Source: an uncultured Clostridia bacterium (GTDB lineage: Bacteria > Bacillota > Clostridia > Oscillospirales > Ruminococcaceae). From it: 64,000 nucleotides of DNA. How positions within the stretch are numbered: position 1 is the stretch's first letter; each line of letters starts with the position of its first letter. The DNA is taken from assembly GCA_947626755.1 (NCBI GenBank), contig CANQTP010000004.1, forward strand, positions 1 through 64,000, in the 5' to 3' direction. Below are positions 18,335 through 26,504 of this stretch, in pieces. A program made the translations under genes and the position numbers. The notes beneath the pieces are model-generated. The model had not been told where the DNA came from and ran no database searches. It was given only the letters and a program-made list of their open reading frames with translations.

Positions 18335-18635
18335 ATATCAGATTCCCTTCATTATCAACTCTGTACGCAAAGGTGCAGTCGTCGTCCAGACATTCGTTCC
18401 AGTCGCTGACTGTGTAGACTATCACGTCACAGGGGACGGGACAGTCGGTGTTAAGGAGTATCTCCGTTTCAAGATCGGTGTGGCTTTCGTATTTGTCGTC
18501 AACGACTATGCACAGCTTGAAAGATGTCAGCTCCCCCTTGCTGTTGGTTTTCTTTGAAACAAGAAATATCTGGAACGGGTCGCAGAGCTTGATTATATCG
18601 TCAGCCATTTCCTTGATAATGGGGTCATGTTCCAT
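18318..18635 (-). CDS. Degenerate MNT-like nucleotidyltransferase partner of HEPN
   Basis: 105 residues. Length, gene order (directly before an overlapping HEPN gene) and the pattern QIFLVSKKTNSKGELTSFKL suggest the minimal nucleotidyltransferase fold. But the expected G-S-x-A-R-G is replaced by V-S-K-K-T-N and the Asp-x-Asp metal site by Lys-Leu-Cys before IVVDD. If it is an MNT, it is catalytically dead. It begins 15 bases after the GH95 stop, so is likely co-transcribed. The intact pair at 60053-60698 gives a useful contrast. Confidence 0.55.
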   Translation of the reverse strand: MEHDPIIKEMADDIIKLCDPFQIFLVSKKTNSKGELTSFKLCIVVDDKYESHTDLETEILLNTDCPVPCDVIVYTVSDWNECLDDDCTFAYRVDNEGNLIYEQVK

Positions 18636-18650
18636 ACAGATCCTTCCCTT

Positions 18651-20939
18651 CTAAAATTTTATAGAATATGTTTTTCCCGCTTCCGTTTCAAAATATGAAA
18701 CGTCCGCTTCATGCTTTACGGGAATATTTTCGCCGTCACGGGAAACTTCCGCAGCGTTCCCCACGATCCTGCAAACGTTTCCGCAGCAGGACAGAATCGT
18801 AAGTTCCGACACTTTTCCGCCGTTCCACGAGAACGCAAGTTCAAAACCGCCGCGGGCTTTTATGCCGCGCACCGATCCGCTTTCCCAGTCCTTGGGAACG
18901 GCAGGCAGAATGTCTATTTCGCCGCTGTGACTTTGCAGAACGGCTTCCGCGATCCCCGCGCCGCCGCCGAAGTTTCCGTCTATCTGGAAAGGCGGGTGCA
19001 TATCAAGCATATTGATATTTGTGGAATGTGTCAGGAGCGCGGTAATATTCTCCGAAACCTTTTCGCCGTCATGGAGCCGCGCCCACATATTGATTATCCA
19101 AGCCCGCGACCAGCCCGTATGTCCGCCGCCGTGGGTAAGTCTGCGGATAATCGTGGCTTTTGCCGCTTCCGCAAGTTCGGGAGTGTGCCGCAGGGTTATC
19201 TGATCCGAAGGGTAAAGGGCGAAAAGCTGGGAAATGTGCCTGTGTCCCGGCTCGAATTCGTCATAGTCCTCTGCCCATTCCATTATCTGACCGTACTTTC
19301 CGATCTCGGGCTTGGGAAGTTTGCCGCGTAGTTCTTTTATCTTCGCGATAAATTCATCATCGTCCTCCTGCTTTGCGGAATCGTCAACAATTTCCGAACT
19401 GTTTATAACGGCGGTGAACAGGAAGTATAATATCTGACTGTCCATGGACGGACCCTGGCAGATAGTTCCTTTCGCCCCGTCCGCGGTAATGTATGTGTTT
19501 TCGGGGGAAACAGAAGGGCTTGTTACCATTCGTCCCTTGCCGTCGTCGATAAGGAAATCTATGAAGAATTCCGCAGCTTCGCGGAGTGTGTCGTATTTCT
19601 CCGAAAGAAAATCTTTATCTCCCGTAAAAAGATAATGTTCGTAAATGTGCGTGCAGAGCCACGCAAGACCGGTTTGCCAGATCGTTCCGGGAAGCCACTT
19701 GTCCTGCGGGGCGGTATCTCCCCAGATGTCGGTATTATGATGGCAGACCGTACCGCGGTAGCGGTACATTTCACGGGCGGTAACTCTGCCGTTCTCCCGC
19801 ATACGCTCGATATGATCGAAAAGCGGCGTGTGACATTCGGAAAGGTTCTGTATCTCCGCGCCCCAGTAGTTCATTTCTGTGTTGATGTTTATGGTGAATT
19901 TGCAGCCCCACGCGGGCCACATATCCTTGTTCCATATTCCCTGCAAGTTCAGCGGCAGTGTTCCCGGGCGGCTTCCCGCGATCATAAGGTATCTTGAAAA
20001 GTTGAAGTACATCTCCGCAAGTTTGTTGTCTTTCCCGCCGTCACGGAGTTTTTGCAAACGCTCATTAACGGGAAGTTCCGAATTCCCGCCGCTGTTGTCG
20101 CAGAGGGAAAGTTCACAGCGCCCGTAAAGGCGGCTATAATCGCTTGTATGGCGTTTTTGGAGAACGGCGGCAGTTTTCCTTAAAGCTGCCTTTGCTTGGC
20201 TTACGGAGAGTTTCTCGTAGTCTCCCGTGCGGTATGAAGTCTGACAGGCTAAAGTTATGATCGCTTCATCGGCGTTTTCGGCTTTCAGGCGGTTTGCATC
20301 GGTGAACGCCTTTCCGCCTTTTGAAGTGCAGGACACCGCAGCGGCGTAAGGGATCCCGTCCGAAACGGTAAAGAGCAGGGTATTGCCGTCATAAGCTTCG
20401 TTTTTGTCGTAATTGTCGTCCCTGCCGTCAATTGCGGCGGTAAATGATATTTTCCCGCTTTCGGAAGCCGTAAAGTGTATTACCATTACATTATCGGGGA
20501 AGGAAACATAGACGGTTCTTTTATATTTCACGCCTTCACACTGCCATTCGGTAACGCAGAGGGCGTTTTCAAGATCGAGGTAACGTTTATAGTCGGAACA
20601 TTCCGCCGTTCCGCTCTGCCGGATATGCAGATCCCCCAAAGGCTGATAATGCCGCTGGTTCTCATTTGTACCCATAAACGCGTCATAGCAGAGGTTTTCC
20701 GCGTCGGTTGTCTTTCCAATGCGTATAAGTTCACGCATTTTCTCCAGATTGGAATATGCTTTCGGGTTGTTTCTTTTCCTGAAACCGCCCGACCATATAG
20801 AATCCTCGTTCAGTTGGATAAGTTCGTCGGCGGGTTTTCCGAAAACCATGCCGCCTATTCTGCCGTTGCCGACGGGCAGGGCTTCGTCCCAGTTTTCTGC
20901 GGGAGAATCGTACCATAACACATTTGATTTCGGATCCAT
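18651..20939 (-). CDS. Glycoside hydrolase family 95 alpha-L-fucosidase-like enzyme
   Basis: 762 residues, full length for GH95, without a signal peptide, so cytoplasmic. Positions below count from the GTG at 20942. The N-terminal beta domain has ALPVGNGRIGGMVFG at 21-35 and LNEDSIWSGG; the (alpha/alpha)6 barrel has NINTEMNYW (352-360), HHNTDIWGDT (401-410), TSPSVSPENTY (474-484) and QIDGNFGGGAGIAEA. From family knowledge the paired Asn in N-x-N, the Glu of SPEN and the Asp of DGNFGG are catalytic, and all are present. ATG 20939 is preferred, 10 bases after AGGAAAGG; GTG 20942 is possible. First gene of an operon with the MNT-like and HEPN genes. Confidence 0.92.
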   Translation of the reverse strand: MDPKSNVLWYDSPAENWDEALPVGNGRIGGMVFGKPADELIQLNEDSIWSGGFRKRNNPKAYSNLEKMRELIRIGKTTDAENLCYDAFMGTNENQRHYQPLGDLHIRQSGTAECSDYKRYLDLENALCVTEWQCEGVKYKRTVYVSFPDNVMVIHFTASESGKISFTAAIDGRDDNYDKNEAYDGNTLLFTVSDGIPYAAAVSCTSKGGKAFTDANRLKAENADEAIITLACQTSYRTGDYEKLSVSQAKAALRKTAAVLQKRHTSDYSRLYGRCELSLCDNSGGNSELPVNERLQKLRDGGKDNKLAEMYFNFSRYLMIAGSRPGTLPLNLQGIWNKDMWPAWGCKFTININTEMNYWGAEIQNLSECHTPLFDHIERMRENGRVTAREMYRYRGTVCHHNTDIWGDTAPQDKWLPGTIWQTGLAWLCTHIYEHYLFTGDKDFLSEKYDTLREAAEFFIDFLIDDGKGRMVTSPSVSPENTYITADGAKGTICQGPSMDSQILYFLFTAVINSSEIVDDSAKQEDDDEFIAKIKELRGKLPKPEIGKYGQIMEWAEDYDEFEPGHRHISQLFALYPSDQITLRHTPELAEAAKATIIRRLTHGGGHTGWSRAWIINMWARLHDGEKVSENITALLTHSTNINMLDMHPPFQIDGNFGGGAGIAEAVLQSHSGEIDILPAVPKDWESGSVRGIKARGGFELAFSWNGGKVSELTILSCCGNVCRIVGNAAEVSRDGENIPVKHEADVSYFETEAGKTYSIKF

Positions 20940-20968
20940 CACATCATCGCCTTTCCTGAATTGATTAC

Positions 20969-20997
20969 ATTATAACATACAAAATTTATAAAATCAA
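20969..20997 (-). promoter_or_regulatory. Promoter of the GH95 operon
   Basis: Minus strand TTGATT (20997-20992), 17-bp spacer, TATAAT (20974-20969), 30 bases before the start. Its upstream edge touches an R2 repeat beginning at 20998. Confidence 0.75.
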
Positions 20998-21195
20998 GCA
21001 GGCTGAGCCTGCACGCCTACAGGCGTTATTTCGCGCGTTTCTGCCTAAGTATAATGTGCGGCAAAGCAAAGCGCGTTCTGAATTTTAGTTTTAAGAGTTA
21101 AGATCAGGCTGAGGCGGGGGAGCCCCCGCGGGCTTATTCAGGCAAAGTTTTGCTGTCCTCTGCCTAAGTATAATGTGCGGCAAGGTAAAGTACAA
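20998..21195. repeat. Two R2 repeat units in tandem
   Basis: The first starts with GCAGGCTGAGCCTGC (20998-21012). The second (from ~21107) has its terminal palindrome replaced by a longer GCGGGGG/CCCCCGC hairpin. Both contain TGCCTAAGTATAATGTGCGGCAA. No gene lies between 20998 and 21418. Confidence 0.7.
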
Positions 21196-21210
21196 TCTAC
21201 ATTTTAGTTT

Positions 21211-21294
21211 TGAGAGTTAAGAGTTGAAAGTTGAGAGTTGAGATATAGGCGTCCCTGCAATATCTCAACTCTCAACTCTTAACTCTCAACTCTT
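21211..21294. repeat. R1 palindromic repeat, copy b
   Basis: Nearly perfect 84-bp palindrome: three GAGAGTTRAGAGTTGA-type units, the centre at 21242-21264 (two changes from the consensus centre) and matching inverted units. Would form a long hairpin. Confidence 0.8.
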
Positions 21295-21320
21295 TAATTA
21301 CGCATTACGCATTACGAATT
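21295..21320. repeat. R3 repeat (TAATTACGCATTACG type)
   Basis: TAATTACGCATTACGCATTA followed by CGAATT, directly after R1 copy b. Confidence 0.75.
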
Positions 21321-21335
21321 TTTTATAAAATCCCA

Positions 21336-21364
21336 TTGTAATTTTTTAAAAGGTGTGTTATAAT
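21336..21364 (+). promoter_or_regulatory. Promoter of the small membrane protein at 21419
   Basis: TTGTAA (21336-21341), 17-bp spacer, TATAAT (21359-21364), 54 bases before the ATG. Confidence 0.65.
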
Positions 21365-21418
21365 ATGAATTATAGTAATTTCCGAAAAACTAAATTTTAT
21401 ATAAGGAGTTGAAATTCT

Positions 21419-21655
21419 ATGAAAGCTTTTGGCGCATTACTTCTTGCTGCTGCATCTGCGGCTGCGGGTGCGGCTGCCGCCGCTTACGCCGTTAAGAAAC
21501 GCGAGGAGATCGAACAGTACGACTACGATTTCGATGACGACGATGAAACATATTTCGACAGCTTCGGCGACGAGAACGAAGAGGATATGTCCGAACTGGA
21601 CAGTCTTGACAGTTCCGATGTCCCCGCTTCCGAGGGCGGTACGGAAGATTTCTGA
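21419..21655 (+). CDS. Small acidic membrane-anchored protein
   Basis: 78 residues. An Ala-rich hydrophobic helix spans about residues 5-24, then KKREEIEQ, then a very acidic tail (DYDFDDDDETYFDSFGDE). No cleavage motif is clear, so it is probably an N-terminally anchored protein, loosely like YtxH-type small proteins. AAGGAGTTGAAATTCT precedes the ATG; own promoter and terminator. Family not recognised. Confidence 0.7.
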   Translation: MKAFGALLLAAASAAAGAAAAAYAVKKREEIEQYDYDFDDDDETYFDSFGDENEEDMSELDSLDSSDVPASEGGTEDF

Positions 21656-21662
21656 TGCTGAA

Positions 21663-21690
21663 CGGGGCGCGTTCCTGCGCCCCGATTTTT
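21663..21690 (+). terminator. Terminator after the small membrane protein
   Basis: GGGGCGC, a six-base loop, GCGCCCC, then GATTTTT. A strong stem directly after the stop codon and before the next gene's ribosome site. Confidence 0.8.
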
Positions 21691-21705
21691 CATGAGGAGA
21701 GTTTT

Positions 21706-22440
21706 ATGACGGAAAGGAAAAACGCGGGAAGTGTCCGTCTGGACAGATTTTTGTCAAATCAGCTGGCAATTTCACGGAATGACGCGAAAGAGCTTATAAA
21801 AAAGCGGCTTGTTACCGTCAACGGCGAAATCGCTAAGCTTTTTGACATGAAAATTTCGCCCGAGAGCGATATTGTGGCTTCCGAGGGGAATAATGTTGTT
21901 TATCGGGAACATATATACATTATGCTCAATAAACCCGCAGGCGTCGTCTGCGCCACAAAGGACAGGCTTTCGGATACGGTGCTGGAACTTATCCCGCCCG
22001 AAATGCGCAGGAACGGTCTGTTCCCCGCAGGACGGCTTGACAAGGACACTACGGGATTTGTGCTTATCACCGACGACGGCGGGTTCGCGCATGACATTCT
22101 TTCGCCGAAAAAGCACGTTGAGAAACGCTATTTCGCCGTTCTGGAAAAGCCCGCTTCGGAAAGCGATGTAAAGGCATTTGCAGAAGGACTTGTAATAGAC
22201 GGCGGGGAAAAGTGCCTTCCCGCCAAACTGGAACCGACAGAAGATCCGAGGGAGGTTTTCATAACCCTGCACGAGGGAATGTTCCATCAGGTGAAGCGAA
22301 TGGCGGAAGCTGTCGGCAATAAAGTGTTAAGTCTGAAAAGAGTCGGCATCGGCGGACTCCGGCTTGACGAAAATTTAGCCGAAGGACAGTGCCGTGAAAT
22401 TTTGCACAAAGAAATCGAAAAGATTTATGCAAAAACATGA
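21706..22440 (+). CDS. rsuA: 16S rRNA pseudouridine synthase (RsuA family)
   Basis: 244 residues from the ATG at 21706 (TGAGGAGAGTTTT upstream); an earlier in-frame ATG lies before the terminator and is rejected. An S4 RNA-binding domain (RLDRFLSNQLAISRNDAKEL, 11-30) is followed by the synthase domain with YIMLNKPAGVVCA and the catalytic Asp112 in GRLDKDTTG. Ends with FHQVKRMAEAVGNKV, typical of RsuA/RluB/E/F enzymes. Probably modifies 16S rRNA; the precise site cannot be told from sequence. Confidence 0.88.
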   Translation: MTERKNAGSVRLDRFLSNQLAISRNDAKELIKKRLVTVNGEIAKLFDMKISPESDIVASEGNNVVYREHIYIMLNKPAGVVCATKDRLSDTVLELIPPEMRRNGLFPAGRLDKDTTGFVLITDDGGFAHDILSPKKHVEKRYFAVLEKPASESDVKAFAEGLVIDGGEKCLPAKLEPTEDPREVFITLHEGMFHQVKRMAEAVGNKVLSLKRVGIGGLRLDENLAEGQCREILHKEIEKIYAKT

Positions 22441-22524
22441 TAAAAATTTTTCCGTAAATTGCCAAACGGCGTTTTTTCGTCAAACTAAATAAATAAGTTT
22501 TTATAAGTTTAGTTAATAAGCAAC

Positions 22525-22554
22525 TTGAAATTTGTTATGAAAATTTGGTATTAT
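22525..22554 (+). promoter_or_regulatory. Promoter of the sugar ABC ATPase gene
   Basis: TTGAAA (22525-22530), 18-bp spacer, TATTAT (22549-22554). Transcript would begin about 50 bases before the start codon. Confidence 0.6.
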
Positions 22555-22611
22555 ATTAATATAACCGAAAGCATATATCGGTAAGACTAATTTTTGGGAG
22601 GTCCGCACAGA

Positions 22612-23754
22612 ATGGCTAGTTTGTCACTCAGATCCATCTATAAGAAATACCCCGGCGGCGTTGTTGCCGTTTCAGACGTAAACCTCGAAATCAGAGACAA
22701 GGAGTTCATTATCCTTGTAGGTCCTTCGGGCTGCGGTAAGTCTACCACACTTCGTATGATCGCCGGTCTGGAAGAAATTTCAGAAGGTGAACTCTATATC
22801 GGAGACCGCCTTGTAAATGACGTTGCTCCTAAGGACAGAGATATTGCGATGGTTTTCCAGAACTACGCTCTGTATCCTCATATGACAGTTTATGATAACA
22901 TGGCATTCGGTCTTAAGCTCCGTAAAGTGCCTAAGGACGAGATCAACCGTAAAGTTGAAGAAGCCGCAAGAATACTTGATATTTCTCACCTGCTTTCCAG
23001 AAAGCCGAAGGCTCTCTCCGGCGGTCAGAGACAGCGTGTTGCGCTGGGTCGTGCTATCGTCCGTGAACCTCAGGTATTCCTTCTCGACGAGCCTCTTTCC
23101 AACCTCGATGCCAAACTCCGTGCTCAGATGAGAACCGAGATCTCCAAGCTTCACCAGAAACTGGGTACTACATTCATCTATGTAACCCACGACCAGACAG
23201 AGGCTATGACAATGGGTGACCGTATCGTTGTTATGAAGGACGGTTTCATTCAGCAGGTAGATTCTCCTCAGAACCTCTATTCAAACCCTGTAAACCAGTT
23301 CGTTGCAGGATTCATGGGTTCACCTCAGATGAACTTCGTTGACGCCGTTCTCAGAAAGATCGACGGCAAATACAGCATTGAATTCGGTTCCGAAGATACC
23401 AAGACTTCCAGAGGAAAGAAATACTATGTTGAGCTTCCCGAGTCTAAGGTAGATGAGGTCGTTCTTACCGATTATGTTGATAAAGAGATCATAATGGGTG
23501 TTCGTCCCGAGAATATCCACGATGAGGAAATGTTCCTCTCCGCCGCTAAGACAGGTATCATCGAAACTAACGTCGAGATCACCGAAATGATGGGCGCTGA
23601 AACGTTCCTGTACCTGAACTGCGAAGGTATTCCTCTTACTGCTCGTGTTGATCCTCGTTCGACTGCACGTCCTCAGGATACCATCAAGGTAGCTATCGAT
23701 CCTAACAAAGTTCACATCTTTGACAAGGAAACAGAAAAGACTATCGTCAACTGA
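22612..23754 (+). CDS. MsmX/UgpC-type ABC transporter ATP-binding protein
   Basis: 380 residues from the ATG at 22612 (GGGAGG 10 bases upstream). Walker [10 protein letters not shown] at 37-45, Q-loop [11 protein letters not shown], signature LSGGQRQRV at 135-143, Walker B VFLLDEP and H-loop [10 protein letters not shown], then a TOBE region with IMGVRPENI. This is the CUT1 class energising oligosaccharide importers. No permease or binding-protein gene is near, so like Bacillus MsmX it probably serves several transporters encoded elsewhere (inference). Confidence 0.9.
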   Translation: MASLSLRSIYKKYPGGVVAVSDVNLEIRDKEFIILVGPSGCGKSTTLRMIAGLEEISEGELYIGDRLVNDVAPKDRDIAMVFQNYALYPHMTVYDNMAFGLKLRKVPKDEINRKVEEAARILDISHLLSRKPKALSGGQRQRVALGRAIVREPQVFLLDEPLSNLDAKLRAQMRTEISKLHQKLGTTFIYVTHDQTEAMTMGDRIVVMKDGFIQQVDSPQNLYSNPVNQFVAGFMGSPQMNFVDAVLRKIDGKYSIEFGSEDTKTSRGKKYYVELPESKVDEVVLTDYVDKEIIMGVRPENIHDEEMFLSAAKTGIIETNVEITEMMGAETFLYLNCEGIPLTARVDPRSTARPQDTIKVAIDPNKVHIFDKETEKTIVN

Positions 23755-23769
23755 TAAGCTTTTGATACG

Positions 23770-23793
23770 GGGTTCGCTTTTCGGGGCGAACCC
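23770..23793 (+). terminator. Terminator after the ABC ATPase gene
   Basis: GGGTTCGC, eight-base loop, GCGAACCC, then TGCTTATTTT. Stem is strong, U tract interrupted. Confidence 0.65.
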
Positions 23794-23848
23794 TGCTTAT
23801 TTTAAAAAATCAGACAAAAATATCTGAAATTATTGTATAACAATAGTG

Positions 23849-23877
23849 TTGTTAATTTGCCGCGAATATGTTATAAT
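23849..23877 (+). promoter_or_regulatory. Promoter of the secreted protein gene at 23923
   Basis: TTGTTA (23849-23854), 17-bp spacer, TATAAT (23872-23877). Confidence 0.65.
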
Positions 23878-23922
23878 ATTTGTAACGGGCATATAAAAGC
23901 CCTGCGAATGGAGGAGTTTATT

Positions 23923-24582
23923 ATGAAGATCAAAAAAATTCTCGCAGCTGTCGCCGCTTCTGCTGTGGCAGTATCTGCAATGGCTGTAAACGCTTTTGCT
24001 GCCGATGAGTACACCGTTAAACTCGGTTTTTCGGATATGAGCTGGACATATCAGGATTGGGAGTCAAGCACTACCGTTACCGGAGACGGACAGTATACTC
24101 TTGAATCCACTGCTGTTGCAGGCGCACCCGATTTCGGAGTATTTGTACTTGACATTGAGGGTATGTATTCCGATCACCCCGAAGCAACGGCTGTTCTTGA
24201 TAAGGTCGAGATCGACGGCGCAGAGGTGTCGTTTGATGCTTCCAAGATCAGATACGGCGACATTGAAAACAAAGGCAACTACAGGATCGAAATTTATAAT
24301 CAGTACGGCGATACAAAGGACGATTCCGGAATTGCAGCAACACCTATTACTTCCGACCTGAAACTGACATTTACGGTATCGGGTCTCGGCGGAGGAGATG
24401 CGGCTGCTGATACTTCCGCTGCCGATGATACTGCGGCTGCCGATACTTCTGCCGGTGATGCTGCTCCTGCTCCCGACAGCACTACAGATTCCGCAACAAC
24501 AGGAAATGTTCCCGCTGTGGCTATGATCTCCGTAATGACTGTTGCAGGCATTGCTGCAGCTGTTTCACGCAAGAGAAAGTAA
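23923..24582 (+). CDS. Secreted TGN-SRKRK protein with binding-module-like domain
   Basis: 219 residues from the ATG at 23923, with GGAGG 9-13 bases upstream. Order: signal peptide (KIKKILAAVAASAVAVSAM, cut after AFA), a ~125-residue beta-rich aromatic domain (SDMSWTYQDWESSTTVTGDG, then VEIDGAEVSFDASKIRYGD) that looks like a jelly-roll carbohydrate-binding module, an Ala/Asp/Thr linker, then TTGN, a hydrophobic helix and SRKRK. Probably surface-exposed and membrane-tethered. Ligand unknown; the sugar-binding idea rests on fold impression and on the Ruminococcus-like setting. Confidence 0.7.
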   Translation: MKIKKILAAVAASAVAVSAMAVNAFAADEYTVKLGFSDMSWTYQDWESSTTVTGDGQYTLESTAVAGAPDFGVFVLDIEGMYSDHPEATAVLDKVEIDGAEVSFDASKIRYGDIENKGNYRIEIYNQYGDTKDDSGIAATPITSDLKLTFTVSGLGGGDAAADTSAADDTAAADTSAGDAAPAPDSTTDSATTGNVPAVAMISVMTVAGIAAAVSRKRK

Positions 24583-24592
24583 GATGCTTCCA

Positions 24593-24626
24593 AATATCCC
24601 CTCTTCGCGGCAAGAGGGGATATTTT
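24593..24626 (+). terminator. Terminator after the secreted protein gene
   Basis: AATATCCCCTCTT, a six-base CGCGGC loop, AAGAGGGGATATT, then TTTATT. Perfect 13-bp stem. Confidence 0.85.
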
Positions 24627-24651
24627 TATTGAAAATGCAGATATTTTGCAG

Positions 24652-24679
24652 TTGACAAAAAGTAATCTATGAGTATAAA
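24652..24679 (+). promoter_or_regulatory. Distal promoter candidate for the 24846 operon
   Basis: TTGACA (24652-24657), 16-bp spacer, TATAAA (24674-24679). It would give a ~160-nt leader; the proximal site at 24758 looks stronger. Confidence 0.4.
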
Positions 24680-24757
24680 TAAACAATATGTAGAAAAATA
24701 TCGTCAAATTTGCTATTTTAAACAAAAAAAATTCTAAATAATTATTAAAAAAATGAG

Positions 24758-24786
24758 TTGCCATTTTAATAAGTTGATGATATAAT
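24758..24786 (+). promoter_or_regulatory. Proximal promoter of the secreted-protein operon
   Basis: TTGCCA (24758-24763), 17-bp spacer, TATAAT (24781-24786), about 60 bases before the first start codon. Confidence 0.75.
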
Positions 24787-24845
24787 TAAAGGTACAAATA
24801 ATAAAACAGGATACCCCTGTTAAAATGTATTGGAGGAAATAAACA

Positions 24846-25814
24846 ATGAAGATTTCTAAGATCGCTGCGTCTATTGCAGCTGCAGCTCTTGCTGTTTCTT
24901 CACTTACAGCTATGTCCGCTTCTGCTGTTACAGCAGGTGCAACATCCGTTGACTTTGAGGACGGCGATTGCTCATTCGTTTACATGAACACAGACAGCGG
25001 TGCTTCTAATGCTACACTTACTGTTGAGGACTACAACGGTTCTAAGCAGCTCAAGGTAGACGTTGCTGATAAGGCTGCTGTTCCTAAGGTTTGGTTCGAT
25101 CTTGACAAGATCCTTCCCAGATCCGAACTCATCAAGACAAAGACTGTTGAATGCGATCTTACTATCGTTTCCAAGGACGATGCTACAGCAGTAGGATATG
25201 CAGGCGGTGCATTTGCTCACGCAGGCGGATTTGATACTTCTCTTCCCGACAGCGGACAGGTAAATCCTAAGTGGGGTCAGAAGGAATGGGACGGCGGAGC
25301 TTATAATCCCGGCGAAGTTGTTTCTGTTCACCTTACACAGACATTTATGCTCCCTGCTGAAAAGTTCACAGAAGAGGGCGTTAATCCTTTCGTAGGTATT
25401 ATGAGGTGGGCTGCTGCTGATGGTCCTGACTACGTTATGTATGTTGATAACCTCAAGTTTACAGATGATGCAGGCAATGCAATAGCTGTTGGCGCTGCTG
25501 CTCCTGCTGCCGAAGAAACTGCTCCTGCTGAAGAAGCTGCCGGCGAAGGCGAAGCTGCTCCTGCTGAGGACGCTGCTCCCGCTGCTGAAGCTGATGTAAC
25601 CGATGAGGACGCTGCTGATGATGCTGCTCCTGCTGAGGAAGCTGCTCCCGCTGCTGCTGACGAGGCTGCTCCTGCTGAAACAACAGCTGCTGCTCCCGCT
25701 GCTGATACAGCTGCTACAACTGCTGCTGCTACAGGTAACGTTGCAGTTGCTTCCATCGCTGCTGTAATGGCTGTTGCAGGTGCTGCTGCTATCGCTTCCA
25801 GAAAGAGAAAGTAA
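24846..25814 (+). CDS. Secreted TGN-SRKRK protein, Ala/Glu/Pro-rich linker
   Basis: 322 residues. After a signal peptide (KISKIAASIAAAALAVSSLT, cut near SASA) comes a ~185-residue beta-rich domain with FEDGDCSFVYMNTDSG at its start and DYVMYVDNLKFTDDAG at its end. This start-end pattern is seen in CBM4/9-like and related jelly-roll modules. A ~100-residue linker of AAPAEEA-type repeats follows, then ATGN, a hydrophobic helix and SRKRK. The linker is coded largely by GCT, so base composition differs sharply from neighbours. First gene of a three-gene operon. Confidence 0.7.
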   Translation: MKISKIAASIAAAALAVSSLTAMSASAVTAGATSVDFEDGDCSFVYMNTDSGASNATLTVEDYNGSKQLKVDVADKAAVPKVWFDLDKILPRSELIKTKTVECDLTIVSKDDATAVGYAGGAFAHAGGFDTSLPDSGQVNPKWGQKEWDGGAYNPGEVVSVHLTQTFMLPAEKFTEEGVNPFVGIMRWAAADGPDYVMYVDNLKFTDDAGNAIAVGAAAPAAEETAPAEEAAGEGEAAPAEDAAPAAEADVTDEDAADDAAPAEEAAPAAADEAAPAETTAAAPAADTAATTAAATGNVAVASIAAVMAVAGAAAIASRKRK

Positions 25815-25842
25815 TTTATACTTTGATTTGGAGGAATTCACA

Positions 25843-26475
25843 ATGAAAATCAAAAAGATCCTTGCTGCAGTTGCGGCGACTGCCGTTGCTGCTTCAATGA
25901 CCGCTGTTACATCTTTTGCAAGTGAAACTATCGGCATGGACGGCTATACATTAAGCGATGAATATGGCAATTACATGGATATGCTCCAGATGTACACTGA
26001 TGTTGCAAGCGTTGCTACCTGCGAGATCACTATTACTGACTCCGAAGCCAACGGCTGCGCAGTAGTTGCATCCGAATCTACAGGTTGGGCTTGGAATCAG
26101 GTCGATTCAAGTTCAGCTACAGATAACGGCGACGGTACATTTACTTATGTCGTTCCTTGTACGCTTGCTGCTTCTGATACTCTGGTAAAGATCACTGTTC
26201 AGGACTGGGACGAAGTAAACACACTTGGTGTAGTTTCCAAGGTCGTTCTTAAAGATGCTTCCGGCAATGTTCTTGCGGAAGTTACTCCCGGCGGTGCTGC
26301 TGAAGCTGCTCCCGCAGCTGATACAACCGAGGAAGCTGCTCCTGCTGAGGAAGCTGCTCCCGCTGCTGATACATCTACAACAGCCGCTGCTACAGGTAAC
26401 ACTGCAGCTGCTTCCATAGCTGCTGTAATGGTTGTTGCAGGTGCTGCTGCAATCGTTTCCCGCAAGAGAAAGTAA
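25843..26475 (+). CDS. Secreted TGN-SRKRK protein, second operon member
   Basis: 210 residues from the ATG at 25843 (TTTGGAGGAATTCACA). A signal peptide (KIKKILAAVAATAVAASM) precedes a ~110-residue beta-rich domain with aromatic ESTGWAWNQVDSSSATDNGD and ends VVLKDASGNVLAEV; this again looks like a binding module. The linker is short (~45 residues of AAPAEEA type), then ATGN, hydrophobic helix, SRKRK. Only 28 bases from the preceding stop and 29 to the next start, so one transcript is likely. Confidence 0.7.
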   Translation: MKIKKILAAVAATAVAASMTAVTSFASETIGMDGYTLSDEYGNYMDMLQMYTDVASVATCEITITDSEANGCAVVASESTGWAWNQVDSSSATDNGDGTFTYVVPCTLAASDTLVKITVQDWDEVNTLGVVSKVVLKDASGNVLAEVTPGGAAEAAPAADTTEEAAPAEEAAPAADTSTTAAATGNTAAASIAAVMVVAGAAAIVSRKRK

Positions 26476-26504
26476 TTTAAATTTTAGATTTGGAGGAATT
26501 TACA

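Noticed and set aside
23833-23922. Extended start for the secreted protein gene
   Set aside because: The extension runs back over the TATAAT and the ribosome site; the signal peptide starts at 23923.
25430-25937. Long minus-strand frames opposite the secreted-protein linkers
   Set aside because: They are mirror images of GCT-rich repeats giving Ser/Ala/Gln-rich nonsense; the plus strand has signal peptides and ribosome sites.
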